Shown: in pieces, positions 48,884-57,326 of the stretch
Layout: every line of letters starts with the position of its first letter
Numbering within the stretch: position 1 is the stretch's first letter
Assembly (NCBI RefSeq): GCF_001306915.1
Contig: NZ_LJTC01000013.1
Location: forward strand, 109,370-173,369
Length of the DNA stretch: 64,000 nt
Origin: Pseudoalteromonas lipolytica
Lineage (GTDB): Bacteria > Pseudomonadota > Gammaproteobacteria > Enterobacterales > Alteromonadaceae
Direction: 5' to 3'
Notes under the pieces: model-generated
What the model saw: only the letters and a program-made list of their open reading frames with translations
What the model was told of the DNA's origin: nothing
Databases searched by the model: none
Position numbers and translations under genes: made by a program

Positions 48884-50835
48884 ATGTAATTAAAGCGTTT
48901 AAACGCAAAAAAACCATTACTTTGAAACAAGAGTTATGGATTGCCATTTTAGTGGTGATCATTATTGGCTTTATTAGCAGTTTGCTAATTAGTACAAGTT
49001 CGGCAAAAGACTATTTTACAGCCGAACTTAAAATGAAAAATGTAGATAATGCAAATTCATTAGCGCTAATGTTGAGTCAAATGGATAAGGACCCGGTGGA
49101 AATCGAACTGCTTCTTTCGGCGTCGTTTGATACAGGTTATTACCAACGTATTGAATTAAAAGATCCGAATGGCGAGACTATTATAAAACGTGCATTTAAG
49201 GGCGAGTTAGTGCTTGATGCACCGAGCTGGTTCCGCCATTTATATTCTCTTGAAGTAGCACCCGGCATTGCGCTTGTCAGTGATGGTTGGCAGCAATATG
49301 GTACTTTATATGTTGAAAGTCATAGTCAACATACACAAGATGCGCTTTGGCAAAGTTCGGTGCATTTGTTTTTTAGCTTTCTTGCTGTTGCAGTTGTTGC
49401 TTGTATAGCGAGCGCTTACTTCTTATCGAAAATTTTAAGCCCTTTGAGCGATGTAATGCGCCAAGCAATAGCGTTAGGAGAAAAGCGCTTTATTAAATCA
49501 AAGGTGCCTAGAACATACGAGTTTGCCAAATTAGTTTCTTCAATGAACTTACTATCTACACGTTTTAGCCGCATCGTGAAAGAAGACCGTCAAAGGCTTG
49601 AAGAAATGCGTTTTAAGAGCCAGCACGATGACCTGACTGGGCTTGCAAATCGTGAGTATTTTAATGCGACCTTAGATACCTTTTTAGATAATACACAAGG
49701 GCATGGCGCATTATTCCTTTTTAGGGTGGTTAATCTTGACGAGCTAACAGAGCAAGTTGGACGTGTAGAGATGGTCGAGTTTTTACGTCTTTTCTCGCAG
49801 TCGTTAGTTGCATTTCTAGAGTCAAATGAAGATAGCTTTAGAGAGAGCCATATTGCGCGAATGTCGCATGTCGACTTTTTGGTGTTATTTTCTGATGTGA
49901 GTGATCTAACACTGTTGAGTGACAATATTTTGCAGTCTCATCAGCAATTAGTTGCTCAGTACGCACAGGTGGATCTTGCTGTATCTCATAGTTGCAGTTT
50001 AGTTACTACCAACGATACGCGAGGAGCGCTGTTAAAACGGGTTGATAGCTTATTAAAAGTGGCGATTTCAAAGCCTGGTTGTAATGCCCACTTTACTGTA
50101 GATGGTACTGCTGAGCTTAGAAATGATGACCTTAATTTTTGGCGAGAAACGATAGAATTAGCATTAAAAGAAAACCAACTAGAAATTGCATTATATCCCG
50201 TTACCTCGTTCAGCGACGTTCTTCTACAACAACAAATTTCACTGAGTTTATTGCTCAAAGGAGAGAAGTACGGAATAGGATTTTACTATCAATGGGCGCA
50301 CAAACTTCAATTACTAGCGCGGCTTGATTGGAGCCTAATGAAATTGATGATTAAGCAATATGGTGAGTTAACAGACGGTGCCTTGCTGGGGATGGAGCTC
50401 TCAGCAGGTACCTTACATGATGATATGGCCGTAGCGTCAATTTTGACAGGATTGTGTGCTTACCCTGAACTTGCTAAGCGAATTTGCTTTGAGGTACGAG
50501 CAAACACTGCCATTAAAGATTTACCGTTATTCAGGCGTTTTTGCAGTCAGGTGCATAGCATAGGTGCAAAAGTTGCGTTAAAACGCGTTGGGGCTGAGTT
50601 TACAAAATTAACTAAAATCCAAGAGCTTGGCCTTGAGATGATAAAGGTAGATAGCGTTTATTGTCATAACATTAGTTTTAATGACTCAAACCAAAGCTTT
50701 TTGAGAGGGGTATGCTCATTAGCTCACTCGCTAGGGATTAAGGTTGTTGCTGAAGGGGTTAAAAACCCAAGTGATCAATCAACCTTAAAAGGGCTTGGTT
50801 TTGATGGTGTTGTTGCGGTTGAAGAGTCAGTTTAA
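48877..50835 (+). CDS. lapD: LapD-type c-di-GMP receptor
   Basis: A 652-residue inner-membrane protein: a transmembrane segment (about 18-38), a periplasmic output domain (about 40-150), a second transmembrane segment (about 158-180), a HAMP domain, a degenerate GGDEF domain (RMSHVDF in place of GGDEF) and a degenerate EAL domain (IALYPV in place of the EAL motif, ALKRVGAEF in place of ALDDFG). It should neither make nor break c-di-GMP but bind it, and then sequester LapG through the periplasmic domain. The tail overlaps the opposing luxR gene by 4 nt. Confidence 0.92.
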   Translation: MVNVIKAFKRKKTITLKQELWIAILVVIIIGFISSLLISTSSAKDYFTAELKMKNVDNANSLALMLSQMDKDPVEIELLLSASFDTGYYQRIELKDPNGETIIKRAFKGELVLDAPSWFRHLYSLEVAPGIALVSDGWQQYGTLYVESHSQHTQDALWQSSVHLFFSFLAVAVVACIASAYFLSKILSPLSDVMRQAIALGEKRFIKSKVPRTYEFAKLVSSMNLLSTRFSRIVKEDRQRLEEMRFKSQHDDLTGLANREYFNATLDTFLDNTQGHGALFLFRVVNLDELTEQVGRVEMVEFLRLFSQSLVAFLESNEDSFRESHIARMSHVDFLVLFSDVSDLTLLSDNILQSHQQLVAQYAQVDLAVSHSCSLVTTNDTRGALLKRVDSLLKVAISKPGCNAHFTVDGTAELRNDDLNFWRETIELALKENQLEIALYPVTSFSDVLLQQQISLSLLLKGEKYGIGFYYQWAHKLQLLARLDWSLMKLMIKQYGELTDGALLGMELSAGTLHDDMAVASILTGLCAYPELAKRICFEVRANTAIKDLPLFRRFCSQVHSIGAKVALKRVGAEFTKLTKIQELGLEMIKVDSVYCHNISFNDSNQSFLRGVCSLAHSLGIKVVAEGVKNPSDQSTLKGLGFDGVVAVEESV

Positions 50836-51419
50836 TGACCCTTCACAGCAAGCATTAATTGCATTCGATCGCGTACCTTTAATTTATGAAAAATTGAGCT
50901 CATGTGCTCTTTGACAGTGCGCTCAGTAATATTTAAAACTTGCGCGACTTGTTTGTTGGTTGCACCTTTTATAACTTCATCAACAACCTGTTTTTCACGC
51001 TTGGTGAGAGAACTCAGATCACATTGATGCGGATAGTTAATTGCTTGTCCTGATAACACGCCAACCAAGTTTGAAAGTAATTGCCCAGGAAGCCAAATTC
51101 CACCGGCGTTAACGGTTTCAGCAACTTGTTCGATGACAGTTTTGTTTGCAAATGCTTCAATGTATCCGCGTGCACCAAGTTGCAGTGCATCACACAGTTG
51201 TTGAATATCCAGCTGAGTTGTCATCACAATCACGGGTAGTCGTTGTGCGGTTAATTTTTGTAGCTGCACTTGCCAATCCGCAGAGTCTGCAAGTAACCAG
51301 ACTAATGTGTCTGCTAATAATTTCTTAGGGCAGGCTGTCTGAATTACGCAATTTGGAAATGCACTTAACCAGTGAGGCGATTGCAAGTCATCTTGTGTAA
51401 TAAAAATACTGCGACGCAT
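50832..51419 (-). CDS. LuxR-family response-regulator-like transcription factor
   Basis: A 195-residue protein with a C-terminal LuxR helix-turn-helix (about 130-190: LTKREKQVVDEVIKGATNKQ, then RTVKEHMSSIFHKLKV). The N-terminal 110 residues look like a receiver fold (PVIVMTT, GARGYIEAFANK), but I see no clear phospho-acceptor Asp with its acidic pocket, and the conserved Lys after GARGY is replaced, so regulation is probably not by ordinary phosphorylation. The ATG at 51419 with GGAG upstream is chosen over 51452. It begins 22 nt after lapC on the same strand and is the last gene of the lapE-lapB-lapC run, so it may control this operon or the adhesin. Confidence 0.85.
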   Translation of the reverse strand: MRRSIFITQDDLQSPHWLSAFPNCVIQTACPKKLLADTLVWLLADSADWQVQLQKLTAQRLPVIVMTTQLDIQQLCDALQLGARGYIEAFANKTVIEQVAETVNAGGIWLPGQLLSNLVGVLSGQAINYPHQCDLSSLTKREKQVVDEVIKGATNKQVAQVLNITERTVKEHMSSIFHKLKVRDRMQLMLAVKGH

Positions 51420-51441
51420 GATTACTCCATTAAAAAGCCCG

Positions 51442-52863
51442 CTAGCGTTCACTCATTGCCAGCGACGTTGCACGCAAAATTGGTTTGAATAAATACTCAA
51501 GAACCGTTTTTTTACCGGTAATAATATCGACTTGTGTAGTCATTCCCGGAATGATGGTTAGGTTGTCTGCAAAGTGATTACGATTTGTTTTAAGCTGCAC
51601 TAAGTAAAATGTATTGTCTCTGTCATCTGTAATCGTATCAGCGCTGATATGAGTAACTTCAGCCTCTAAGCCGCCATAGATCGCAAAATCATAAGCACTA
51701 AATTTAATCATTGCAGCTTGACCTGGGCGTAAAAAAGCAATGTCTTTAGGTAGAATTTTAGCTTCAACAACCAATTGATCATCGAGTGGAATAATTTCAA
51801 TTGCGTCGCTGCCAGGTTGGAGTACTCCGCCAACTGTGTTGACTAATAGGCGTTGAACCGTTCCATTGACGGGGGAGCGGATCTCCGTTTGTGCAACTTT
51901 ATCAGCAAGTCCAGACTCAGTTTCTTTCATTGCATCAAGCCTGAGTAAGGCTTCTGATAGCTCATTACTCCAGCGATTTATCATGGCAAGCTCAACTTCG
52001 GTGACTTTGTTTTTTGCTTCATTTATAGCTGATAGGCTACGATTTATTGCCGCTTTTGTTCGATTTATTTCACCTGTATGTTCAACAATTTGGCGCTCTA
52101 AGCGAATTATATCTATGTCTGATACCGCACCTGTGCGAAGTAGTGGGCGAGTTACTGCTAACTCTCGGTTAGCTAAACTCAATGAATTCGTGTGTTGCTG
52201 TAATGCAGCCCTAGCTTCGGCATAATCTTGTCGACGCTGCTCTAATTGGCGTTTATGAATGGTAACCTGTTGCTCAAGTTCTTTATTACTGCTTTCAAAA
52301 ATAGCTTGTTCATGTAGAACCGCGTCCGGTGCTTGCTCTATCAAGCTGGCAGCAAATAGCAGAGGTTTTTTTTGCGTAAGAGCTTTTAATCGCTCAACTT
52401 TAGCAGTCAAAGACAGTACCTTAGCTTGGTTTTCTCTAAATGAAGAAATAAACCGTGTGGGATCTATTTTTATTAAAACATCACCTGCATTAACAACTTG
52501 TCCTTCACGTACAAATATCTGCTCGACCATACCACCATCGTACGACTGCACTATTTGCAATTTGTGAGATGGGATTACACGGCCTTCTCCTCTGGCTACT
52601 TCATCAAGGTGAGCAAATCCCGACCAAACAATAAGCGCAACAATACTGATACAGATAATGTAAAGCAGTAATCGGGCACTTGCTGGTTGTTGCTGCATTT
52701 TTTCCCATTGTGCGTCAACGACCCAGTCTTGACTATTTGGCGGTGATAACCAACCGGAAAAAAGCTTAGAGAAAATAGAGGGACGTTTTGCTTTTTGCTT
52801 TTCCAGCACCTTGTTTAGATGCTCAAATGAGCGCTGTTCAATAGGTAAGTTTTTATTACTCAT
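51442..52863 (-). CDS. lapC: LapC-type membrane fusion protein (HlyD family)
   Basis: A 473-residue type I secretion adaptor. It has one transmembrane segment near 66-86, a lipoyl half (GRVIPSHKLQIVQS, GMVEQIFVREGQVV), a long coiled coil (about 170-310), the second lipoyl half (IRSPVNGTVQRLLVNT) and a C-terminal beta domain. It links the ABC transporter LapB to the outer-membrane channel LapE. It overlaps lapB by 4 nt (ATGA), which implies translational coupling. Confidence 0.93.
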   Translation of the reverse strand: MSNKNLPIEQRSFEHLNKVLEKQKAKRPSIFSKLFSGWLSPPNSQDWVVDAQWEKMQQQPASARLLLYIICISIVALIVWSGFAHLDEVARGEGRVIPSHKLQIVQSYDGGMVEQIFVREGQVVNAGDVLIKIDPTRFISSFRENQAKVLSLTAKVERLKALTQKKPLLFAASLIEQAPDAVLHEQAIFESSNKELEQQVTIHKRQLEQRRQDYAEARAALQQHTNSLSLANRELAVTRPLLRTGAVSDIDIIRLERQIVEHTGEINRTKAAINRSLSAINEAKNKVTEVELAMINRWSNELSEALLRLDAMKETESGLADKVAQTEIRSPVNGTVQRLLVNTVGGVLQPGSDAIEIIPLDDQLVVEAKILPKDIAFLRPGQAAMIKFSAYDFAIYGGLEAEVTHISADTITDDRDNTFYLVQLKTNRNHFADNLTIIPGMTTQVDIITGKKTVLEYLFKPILRATSLAMSER

Positions 52864-54998
52864 GATACTTTTCCTATTTTATGGTTATTTAAAGCCGATA
52901 ACACCTGTGCCTTGGGGCCATCAGCAACCACTTTGCCGTTATCAAGTACAATGATGCGGTCTACCAGCTCGAGTAATGAGGTTCTGTGAGTGACTACAAT
53001 TAGGGTCTTCTCTTGGCAGTTGCGCTTGATATTGTTAATAATTTTACTTTCGCTATTGTGATCAAGTGCTGATGTGGGTTCATCCATCAATAAGATGGGC
53101 GGATTGTTCAGAAGCGCACGTGCAATCCCAACAGCTTGGCGCTGCCCGCCAGAAAGTAGCCGGCCTTGTTCACCCACTTGTAGGTCAAAACCATCTGGGT
53201 GTGAGTTTATTAACTCAAATAATTGGCTTTGTTGACACGCAGATAAAATTTGCTCATCTTTAGCATGCCATGCACTAAGGGTGATATTGTCTTTAAGGGT
53301 GCCAAAAAATAAAGAAATTGTTTGTGGTACATAGCCAATGTTATGTCGTAACTCGGCAGGATCGATCTGATGGATATCATTATTATCTATTAAGATACTG
53401 CCAGAAGTTGGTTCATACAGGCCGAGAATTAATTTTTCAATTGTGCTTTTACCAGAGCCATTGCGACCAAGAATCGCTACTTTTTCACCAGACTTTATTT
53501 TAAAGCTAACACCACTTAATGCTTCATTGCTTTCTTGAGAGTACTTAAACCGAACATCATTAAATTCAATATCACCCAGTAGTACAGGGTGACTTAGCCA
53601 GTGCTTGCCGGCTGGGCGTTCAACTTCATTATCCATAATTTCATTGAGTGAATGCATTGCAATTGCGGCATGATGAAACTGAGCTAGCACAGCAGCAGAT
53701 TGGGTAATTGGAGCCATAGTACGCGACGAAAGTAAGTAGGCTGCAATGAGCCCTCCTTGAGTGAGGTCACCGGAAATAATGAGATGTACGCCAACCATCA
53801 TAATTATGACTCCAACACATTGCTGAACCCATGAACCTGCATTGCTGATAGAAGATGAAATTAAGCGGCTTTGCGCGTTAACGCGAGCAATGTAAATTGT
53901 TGATTTCTCCCAATTGGACTGAGTTTTACACTCACTATGAAAGCTTTTTACATCTTCAATATTAGTTAAGCTTTCAACTAAAATTGCATTGCGCATAGAG
54001 CTTGCTTTCATTGTTTGCTCTGAGAGGCTTTCAAGCTTTCGGTGGGCTGCTAATGCGTAACAGAGCAATATCAAAGCCCCGACGATTATTGGTAAGCTTA
54101 ATTCGACGCCAATGATCGCAATTACGATTAAATAGAGTAAAACAAAAGGTAAATCGACAAGCGCAATAAGGGTCATAGAGCTAAAGAAGCCTCTGACCGC
54201 TTCAAATGATTGAATATTACTTGCAAACGAACCTGCAGAAGCGGGGCGGTTTTTTAGTTTCATGCCAAGTACGCGTTCCATAATGACAGCTGAAACTTTG
54301 ACATCAATACGACTTGCTGCCAGCTCCACAAAGTAACTTCGAACTAACCGTAAAATAAAATCTGCGGTGAGTGCAATTAAAACACCGCTTGCCAGCACCC
54401 ATAGGGTTTCTACTGCATGATTGGGTACAACTCGGTCGTACACATTCATAACAAAAAGCGGCATTGCAATTGATAATACGCCTAATGCGATGGCAGAAAC
54501 GACTACATCTTTATATAAACTTCGGCACTCTTTGATGACTCCCCAAAACCAGCCATCTTTGGCTAATTTTTGTAGTACAGGGGAGCGTGCGTCAAAAGCG
54601 AATTCGGGCTGTGCATAAATAACCATTGCTGTGCTGCTATCAGCAAGTTTTGTAATACTGATTTTAACGGCGGAGTCATTTAATTCAGGGTAGATGACCT
54701 TAGCGCTGTCGTTTTCGATATCAAGCTCAGTAATTACACAGGCTTTATTACCTTTTAGGATTAACACCGCAGGTAACAAAGCTGTATTAAGGTCGCATAG
54801 GGGTTTGTGAACAATTTTAGTTTTAAAGCCTATACGTTTAGCGGCACGTGAAAAACCTGACGGAGTCAATAAGCCGTTCTCAAGGGGTAAACCGCTTAAT
54901 AATGTTTCACGAGAAAATTCTCGATCATGATAGCGGCATAGGGTTTCTAAACAGTCAACAAGGCTGCCACCATGATCTTGAGCATCAGTTTCTTGCAT
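52860..54998 (-). CDS. lapB: LapB-type type I secretion ABC transporter
   Basis: A 712-residue ABC exporter with an N-terminal C39-like domain (about 1-135) that lacks an obvious catalytic Cys-His pair, so it is a substrate-docking domain rather than a protease. The membrane domain spans about 160-440. The ATPase domain has the Walker A motif GRNGSGKST (about 510-518), LLSGGQRQAVGIARA and ILLMDEPTSALD. It exports LapA from the C-terminus first. It is preceded by 72 nt containing a small hairpin (55014-55053) after lapE. Confidence 0.94.
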   Translation of the reverse strand: MQETDAQDHGGSLVDCLETLCRYHDREFSRETLLSGLPLENGLLTPSGFSRAAKRIGFKTKIVHKPLCDLNTALLPAVLILKGNKACVITELDIENDSAKVIYPELNDSAVKISITKLADSSTAMVIYAQPEFAFDARSPVLQKLAKDGWFWGVIKECRSLYKDVVVSAIALGVLSIAMPLFVMNVYDRVVPNHAVETLWVLASGVLIALTADFILRLVRSYFVELAASRIDVKVSAVIMERVLGMKLKNRPASAGSFASNIQSFEAVRGFFSSMTLIALVDLPFVLLYLIVIAIIGVELSLPIIVGALILLCYALAAHRKLESLSEQTMKASSMRNAILVESLTNIEDVKSFHSECKTQSNWEKSTIYIARVNAQSRLISSSISNAGSWVQQCVGVIIMMVGVHLIISGDLTQGGLIAAYLLSSRTMAPITQSAAVLAQFHHAAIAMHSLNEIMDNEVERPAGKHWLSHPVLLGDIEFNDVRFKYSQESNEALSGVSFKIKSGEKVAILGRNGSGKSTIEKLILGLYEPTSGSILIDNNDIHQIDPAELRHNIGYVPQTISLFFGTLKDNITLSAWHAKDEQILSACQQSQLFELINSHPDGFDLQVGEQGRLLSGGQRQAVGIARALLNNPPILLMDEPTSALDHNSESKIINNIKRNCQEKTLIVVTHRTSLLELVDRIIVLDNGKVVADGPKAQVLSALNNHKIGKVS

Positions 54999-55013
54999 AC
55001 AATATCCATACTT

Positions 55014-55053
55014 ATACCAATGCGCAAAAATACTAAATTAAGCGAATTGGTAT
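55014..55053. repeat. 40-bp hairpin with ATACCAAT/ATTGGTAT ends
   Basis: ATACCAATGCGC and GCGAATTGGTAT are inverted copies with one mismatch, separated by 16 nt. It sits in the lapE-lapB gap and shares its ATACCAAT terminus with the larger element at 2447-2574. It could modulate the lapE/lapB mRNA ratio or be a remnant of such an element. Confidence 0.5.
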
Positions 55054-55070
55054 CAAATTCACCATGAGCT

Positions 55071-57083
55071 TTACGACCAGCCATCTTTCATGACTGCTGG
55101 GCGGCTACCTGCGTCGGTTATCACTGCTTCAATGCGACGATTTGCAGCATTTGCTCTAACTGAAATCTCATTTATTCTTGGTTGATCAACACCATAACCA
55201 AGCGATTTCACTCTGTTTGGGGCAATACCGTATTGCTGGATTAATATCTCAGCAACCGAAGATGCGCGTTCTTCAGAGAGCTTTCTATTGTGAAGGGCTG
55301 GTCCTTCAAGGGAAGCATGCCCTTGAATTTCAACATTTTTGTTGGGGTGTTCTTTTAAGAAATCAGCAAGTCGAGCTATTTCCTGCATATACTGAGGGCG
55401 CACAACACTTGAGTCTGCGAGAAAAGGAATGCCAATCTCTACATTACTCGTGTTGCTTCGATACTTTGTGCAGCCTTTTTCATCAACCTCCGTAAATGCA
55501 GGCGTAGATGGGCATTCATCTTGCGCATTTGCGATACCATCATTATCATCATCGGCAAATGTCGTAGCTGTTTCGACAGGAGTTGCCGGCATAGTTAAGT
55601 AGCTAGGCATAGCGGTTACTGTCATATATGCATTATCTTGCTGTTTTTTTTTCTGCAAGAATGCTTGTCTGCCAATCGTTGCAGCTACATCAAATTTTGG
55701 ACAAATACTGTCTGCATTTAATGCAATTGGGTCATCAGTTAACTCTGTAATTTTTGGAAACTTGTCGGATGTAACGTTGAGCGTGTCGAGTAATTTCCCC
55801 ATCTCCGCAAGCATAGTTAAAATAGCTGACTGTCTGTCATATAGAGCCGCGATATAAGAACGATTTGATTGAAATGCTTCATTTTCAGCGTCAAGCACAT
55901 CAAGTAACGTTCTTTGGCCAATATCAAACTGGTCTTTATAGGCATATTTTACTTTATTAGATGACTCTTTATGACTAGCAAGAGAAGGGATCTTATTTTG
56001 TAAAACCTGCACATTGTTATAAGCAACTTGAAGGTTTTGTCTAATTTCAATACAGGTTTGGTCGCGCTGATATTTAGCAACATTAATCTCTTGATAGGCT
56101 TGATCAAGATTCGCACTGTCTAAGCCACCATTGTATAAATTGTAGCGAATATCTATACCAACTCTTGCCTCAGAGCGAGTTTCATTTAAACCTAACTCAT
56201 CTCTATCTTGCATTCCGTAGCGTGCAGATAAATCTACATTAGGATGAAATGCGGAGCGTTGTGAATCAGCATTCGCTTTTTGCGCTTCGATATTATACAG
56301 AGACGCGTAAAAGTTAGGGCTGCTTTTGTAAGCTATATCAAGTGCTTGATTGATGGTGATGGGAATTGCATCATCACTTAGTCTTGCTTTTGCAGTTCCT
56401 TTTGTTGGCAGCTCTCCAACAATACGTAAATAGCGAGCACTTACATCATGCAAGTTTGCATACTCTGTCATAACATTCGATTGCGCAAGCGAGAGGCGAC
56501 CATTAATTTGTTCAAGATCTGCTGCTCTAGCAACACCAGCACCAACGCTTTGCTCTATTTGCTGATAGACAGCCTCGTGCTCTTTTAAGTTATTTTCAGC
56601 AAGCTCAACTAACTCAGTGAACTTTTGCACATCTAGGTAAGCAATACTTGCCTGAAGTGCAATTTTTTCAGCTTGATCAAGTAGTTCAAAATAACGTATC
56701 AGTTGAATTCGTTCAAAGCGCTTAACTGTGTTCGATGTTCTAAAACCATCGTATAGCATTTGCCCTAATGTGAGCTCTGCGGTATTGCGGTTGTATTCAT
56801 CTTCAATACCGTAGTTACGTTTTTCATAACCTGCACTCGCTGATACATCGACGGTTGGTAAATAACCTGAACGAGCAGCATCAATGCCATACATTGATGC
56901 TTTAAATGCATGCCAAGCTTGTTGTACTTCTGGGTTAGATGAAATTGCTTTATCAGATACATAATGCAAAGGCATTACAGAGGTTTGTTCTGCTTGTGCG
57001 TCGAATACACTTCCATTCGCTGCAAACATTAAAATAAGTAAAGCGCTGAGCTTTTTGCTAGTGAACTGCTTGCTTATAGCCAT
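55071..57083 (-). CDS. lapE: TolC-type outer-membrane channel fused to OmpA domain (LapE-like)
   Basis: A 670-residue fusion. The signal peptide is about 1-31 (ending AQAEQ). A TolC-family channel spans about 35-450 (ARSGYLPTVDVSASAGY; the second repeat has RSAFHPNVDLSARYG). A linker follows with a calcium-binding type 3 repeat (DDDNDGIANAQDECP, about 530), then an OmpA C-terminal domain (about 555-660: NVEIQGHASLEGP, NRKLSEERASSVAEIL) that should bind peptidoglycan. It is the outer-membrane exit for LapA. Standard LapE lacks the OmpA part. It is divergent from the adhesin gene. Confidence 0.92.
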   Translation of the reverse strand: MAISKQFTSKKLSALLILMFAANGSVFDAQAEQTSVMPLHYVSDKAISSNPEVQQAWHAFKASMYGIDAARSGYLPTVDVSASAGYEKRNYGIEDEYNRNTAELTLGQMLYDGFRTSNTVKRFERIQLIRYFELLDQAEKIALQASIAYLDVQKFTELVELAENNLKEHEAVYQQIEQSVGAGVARAADLEQINGRLSLAQSNVMTEYANLHDVSARYLRIVGELPTKGTAKARLSDDAIPITINQALDIAYKSSPNFYASLYNIEAQKANADSQRSAFHPNVDLSARYGMQDRDELGLNETRSEARVGIDIRYNLYNGGLDSANLDQAYQEINVAKYQRDQTCIEIRQNLQVAYNNVQVLQNKIPSLASHKESSNKVKYAYKDQFDIGQRTLLDVLDAENEAFQSNRSYIAALYDRQSAILTMLAEMGKLLDTLNVTSDKFPKITELTDDPIALNADSICPKFDVAATIGRQAFLQKKKQQDNAYMTVTAMPSYLTMPATPVETATTFADDDNDGIANAQDECPSTPAFTEVDEKGCTKYRSNTSNVEIGIPFLADSSVVRPQYMQEIARLADFLKEHPNKNVEIQGHASLEGPALHNRKLSEERASSVAEILIQQYGIAPNRVKSLGYGVDQPRINEISVRANAANRRIEAVITDAGSRPAVMKDGWS

Positions 57084-57254
57084 ATGATCCTCTTTTTAGA
57101 CTAAATTTTATTCACGCTAAGTTAAGGTTTAGCCAACAATTTCAAATACTGCAAATGATACTTTTGTGTTGCTTTTAGTTTTTTATTAATTGTTTTGTTT
57201 ATTCGAATATTAGTTAAATAGTGCTGTTTTTAGTGTTCACCTGTACCATAGTCC

Positions 57255-57271
57255 AGTAACAAAGTGTTACT
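57255..57271. promoter_or_regulatory. 17-bp palindrome in the lapE/lapA control region
   Basis: AGTAACA-AAG-TGTTACT lies 56-72 nt before the adhesin start in the 243-nt gap between divergent lapE and lapA. A larger imperfect inverted repeat flanks it (GGCTAAGC near 57276 against GTTTAGCC ending 57134). It is a candidate operator for a regulator of both units, possibly the neighbouring LuxR protein. Confidence 0.4.
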
Positions 57272-57326
57272 TGCTGGCTAAGCTTAAGTTATACAAATGT
57301 ATTACTCATAGTTTGAGGAAAAGCAA

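Noticed and set aside
48877..50835. Active diguanylate cyclase or phosphodiesterase
   Set aside because: The GGDEF motif is RMSHVDF and the EAL catalytic residues are replaced, so it is treated as a c-di-GMP receptor.
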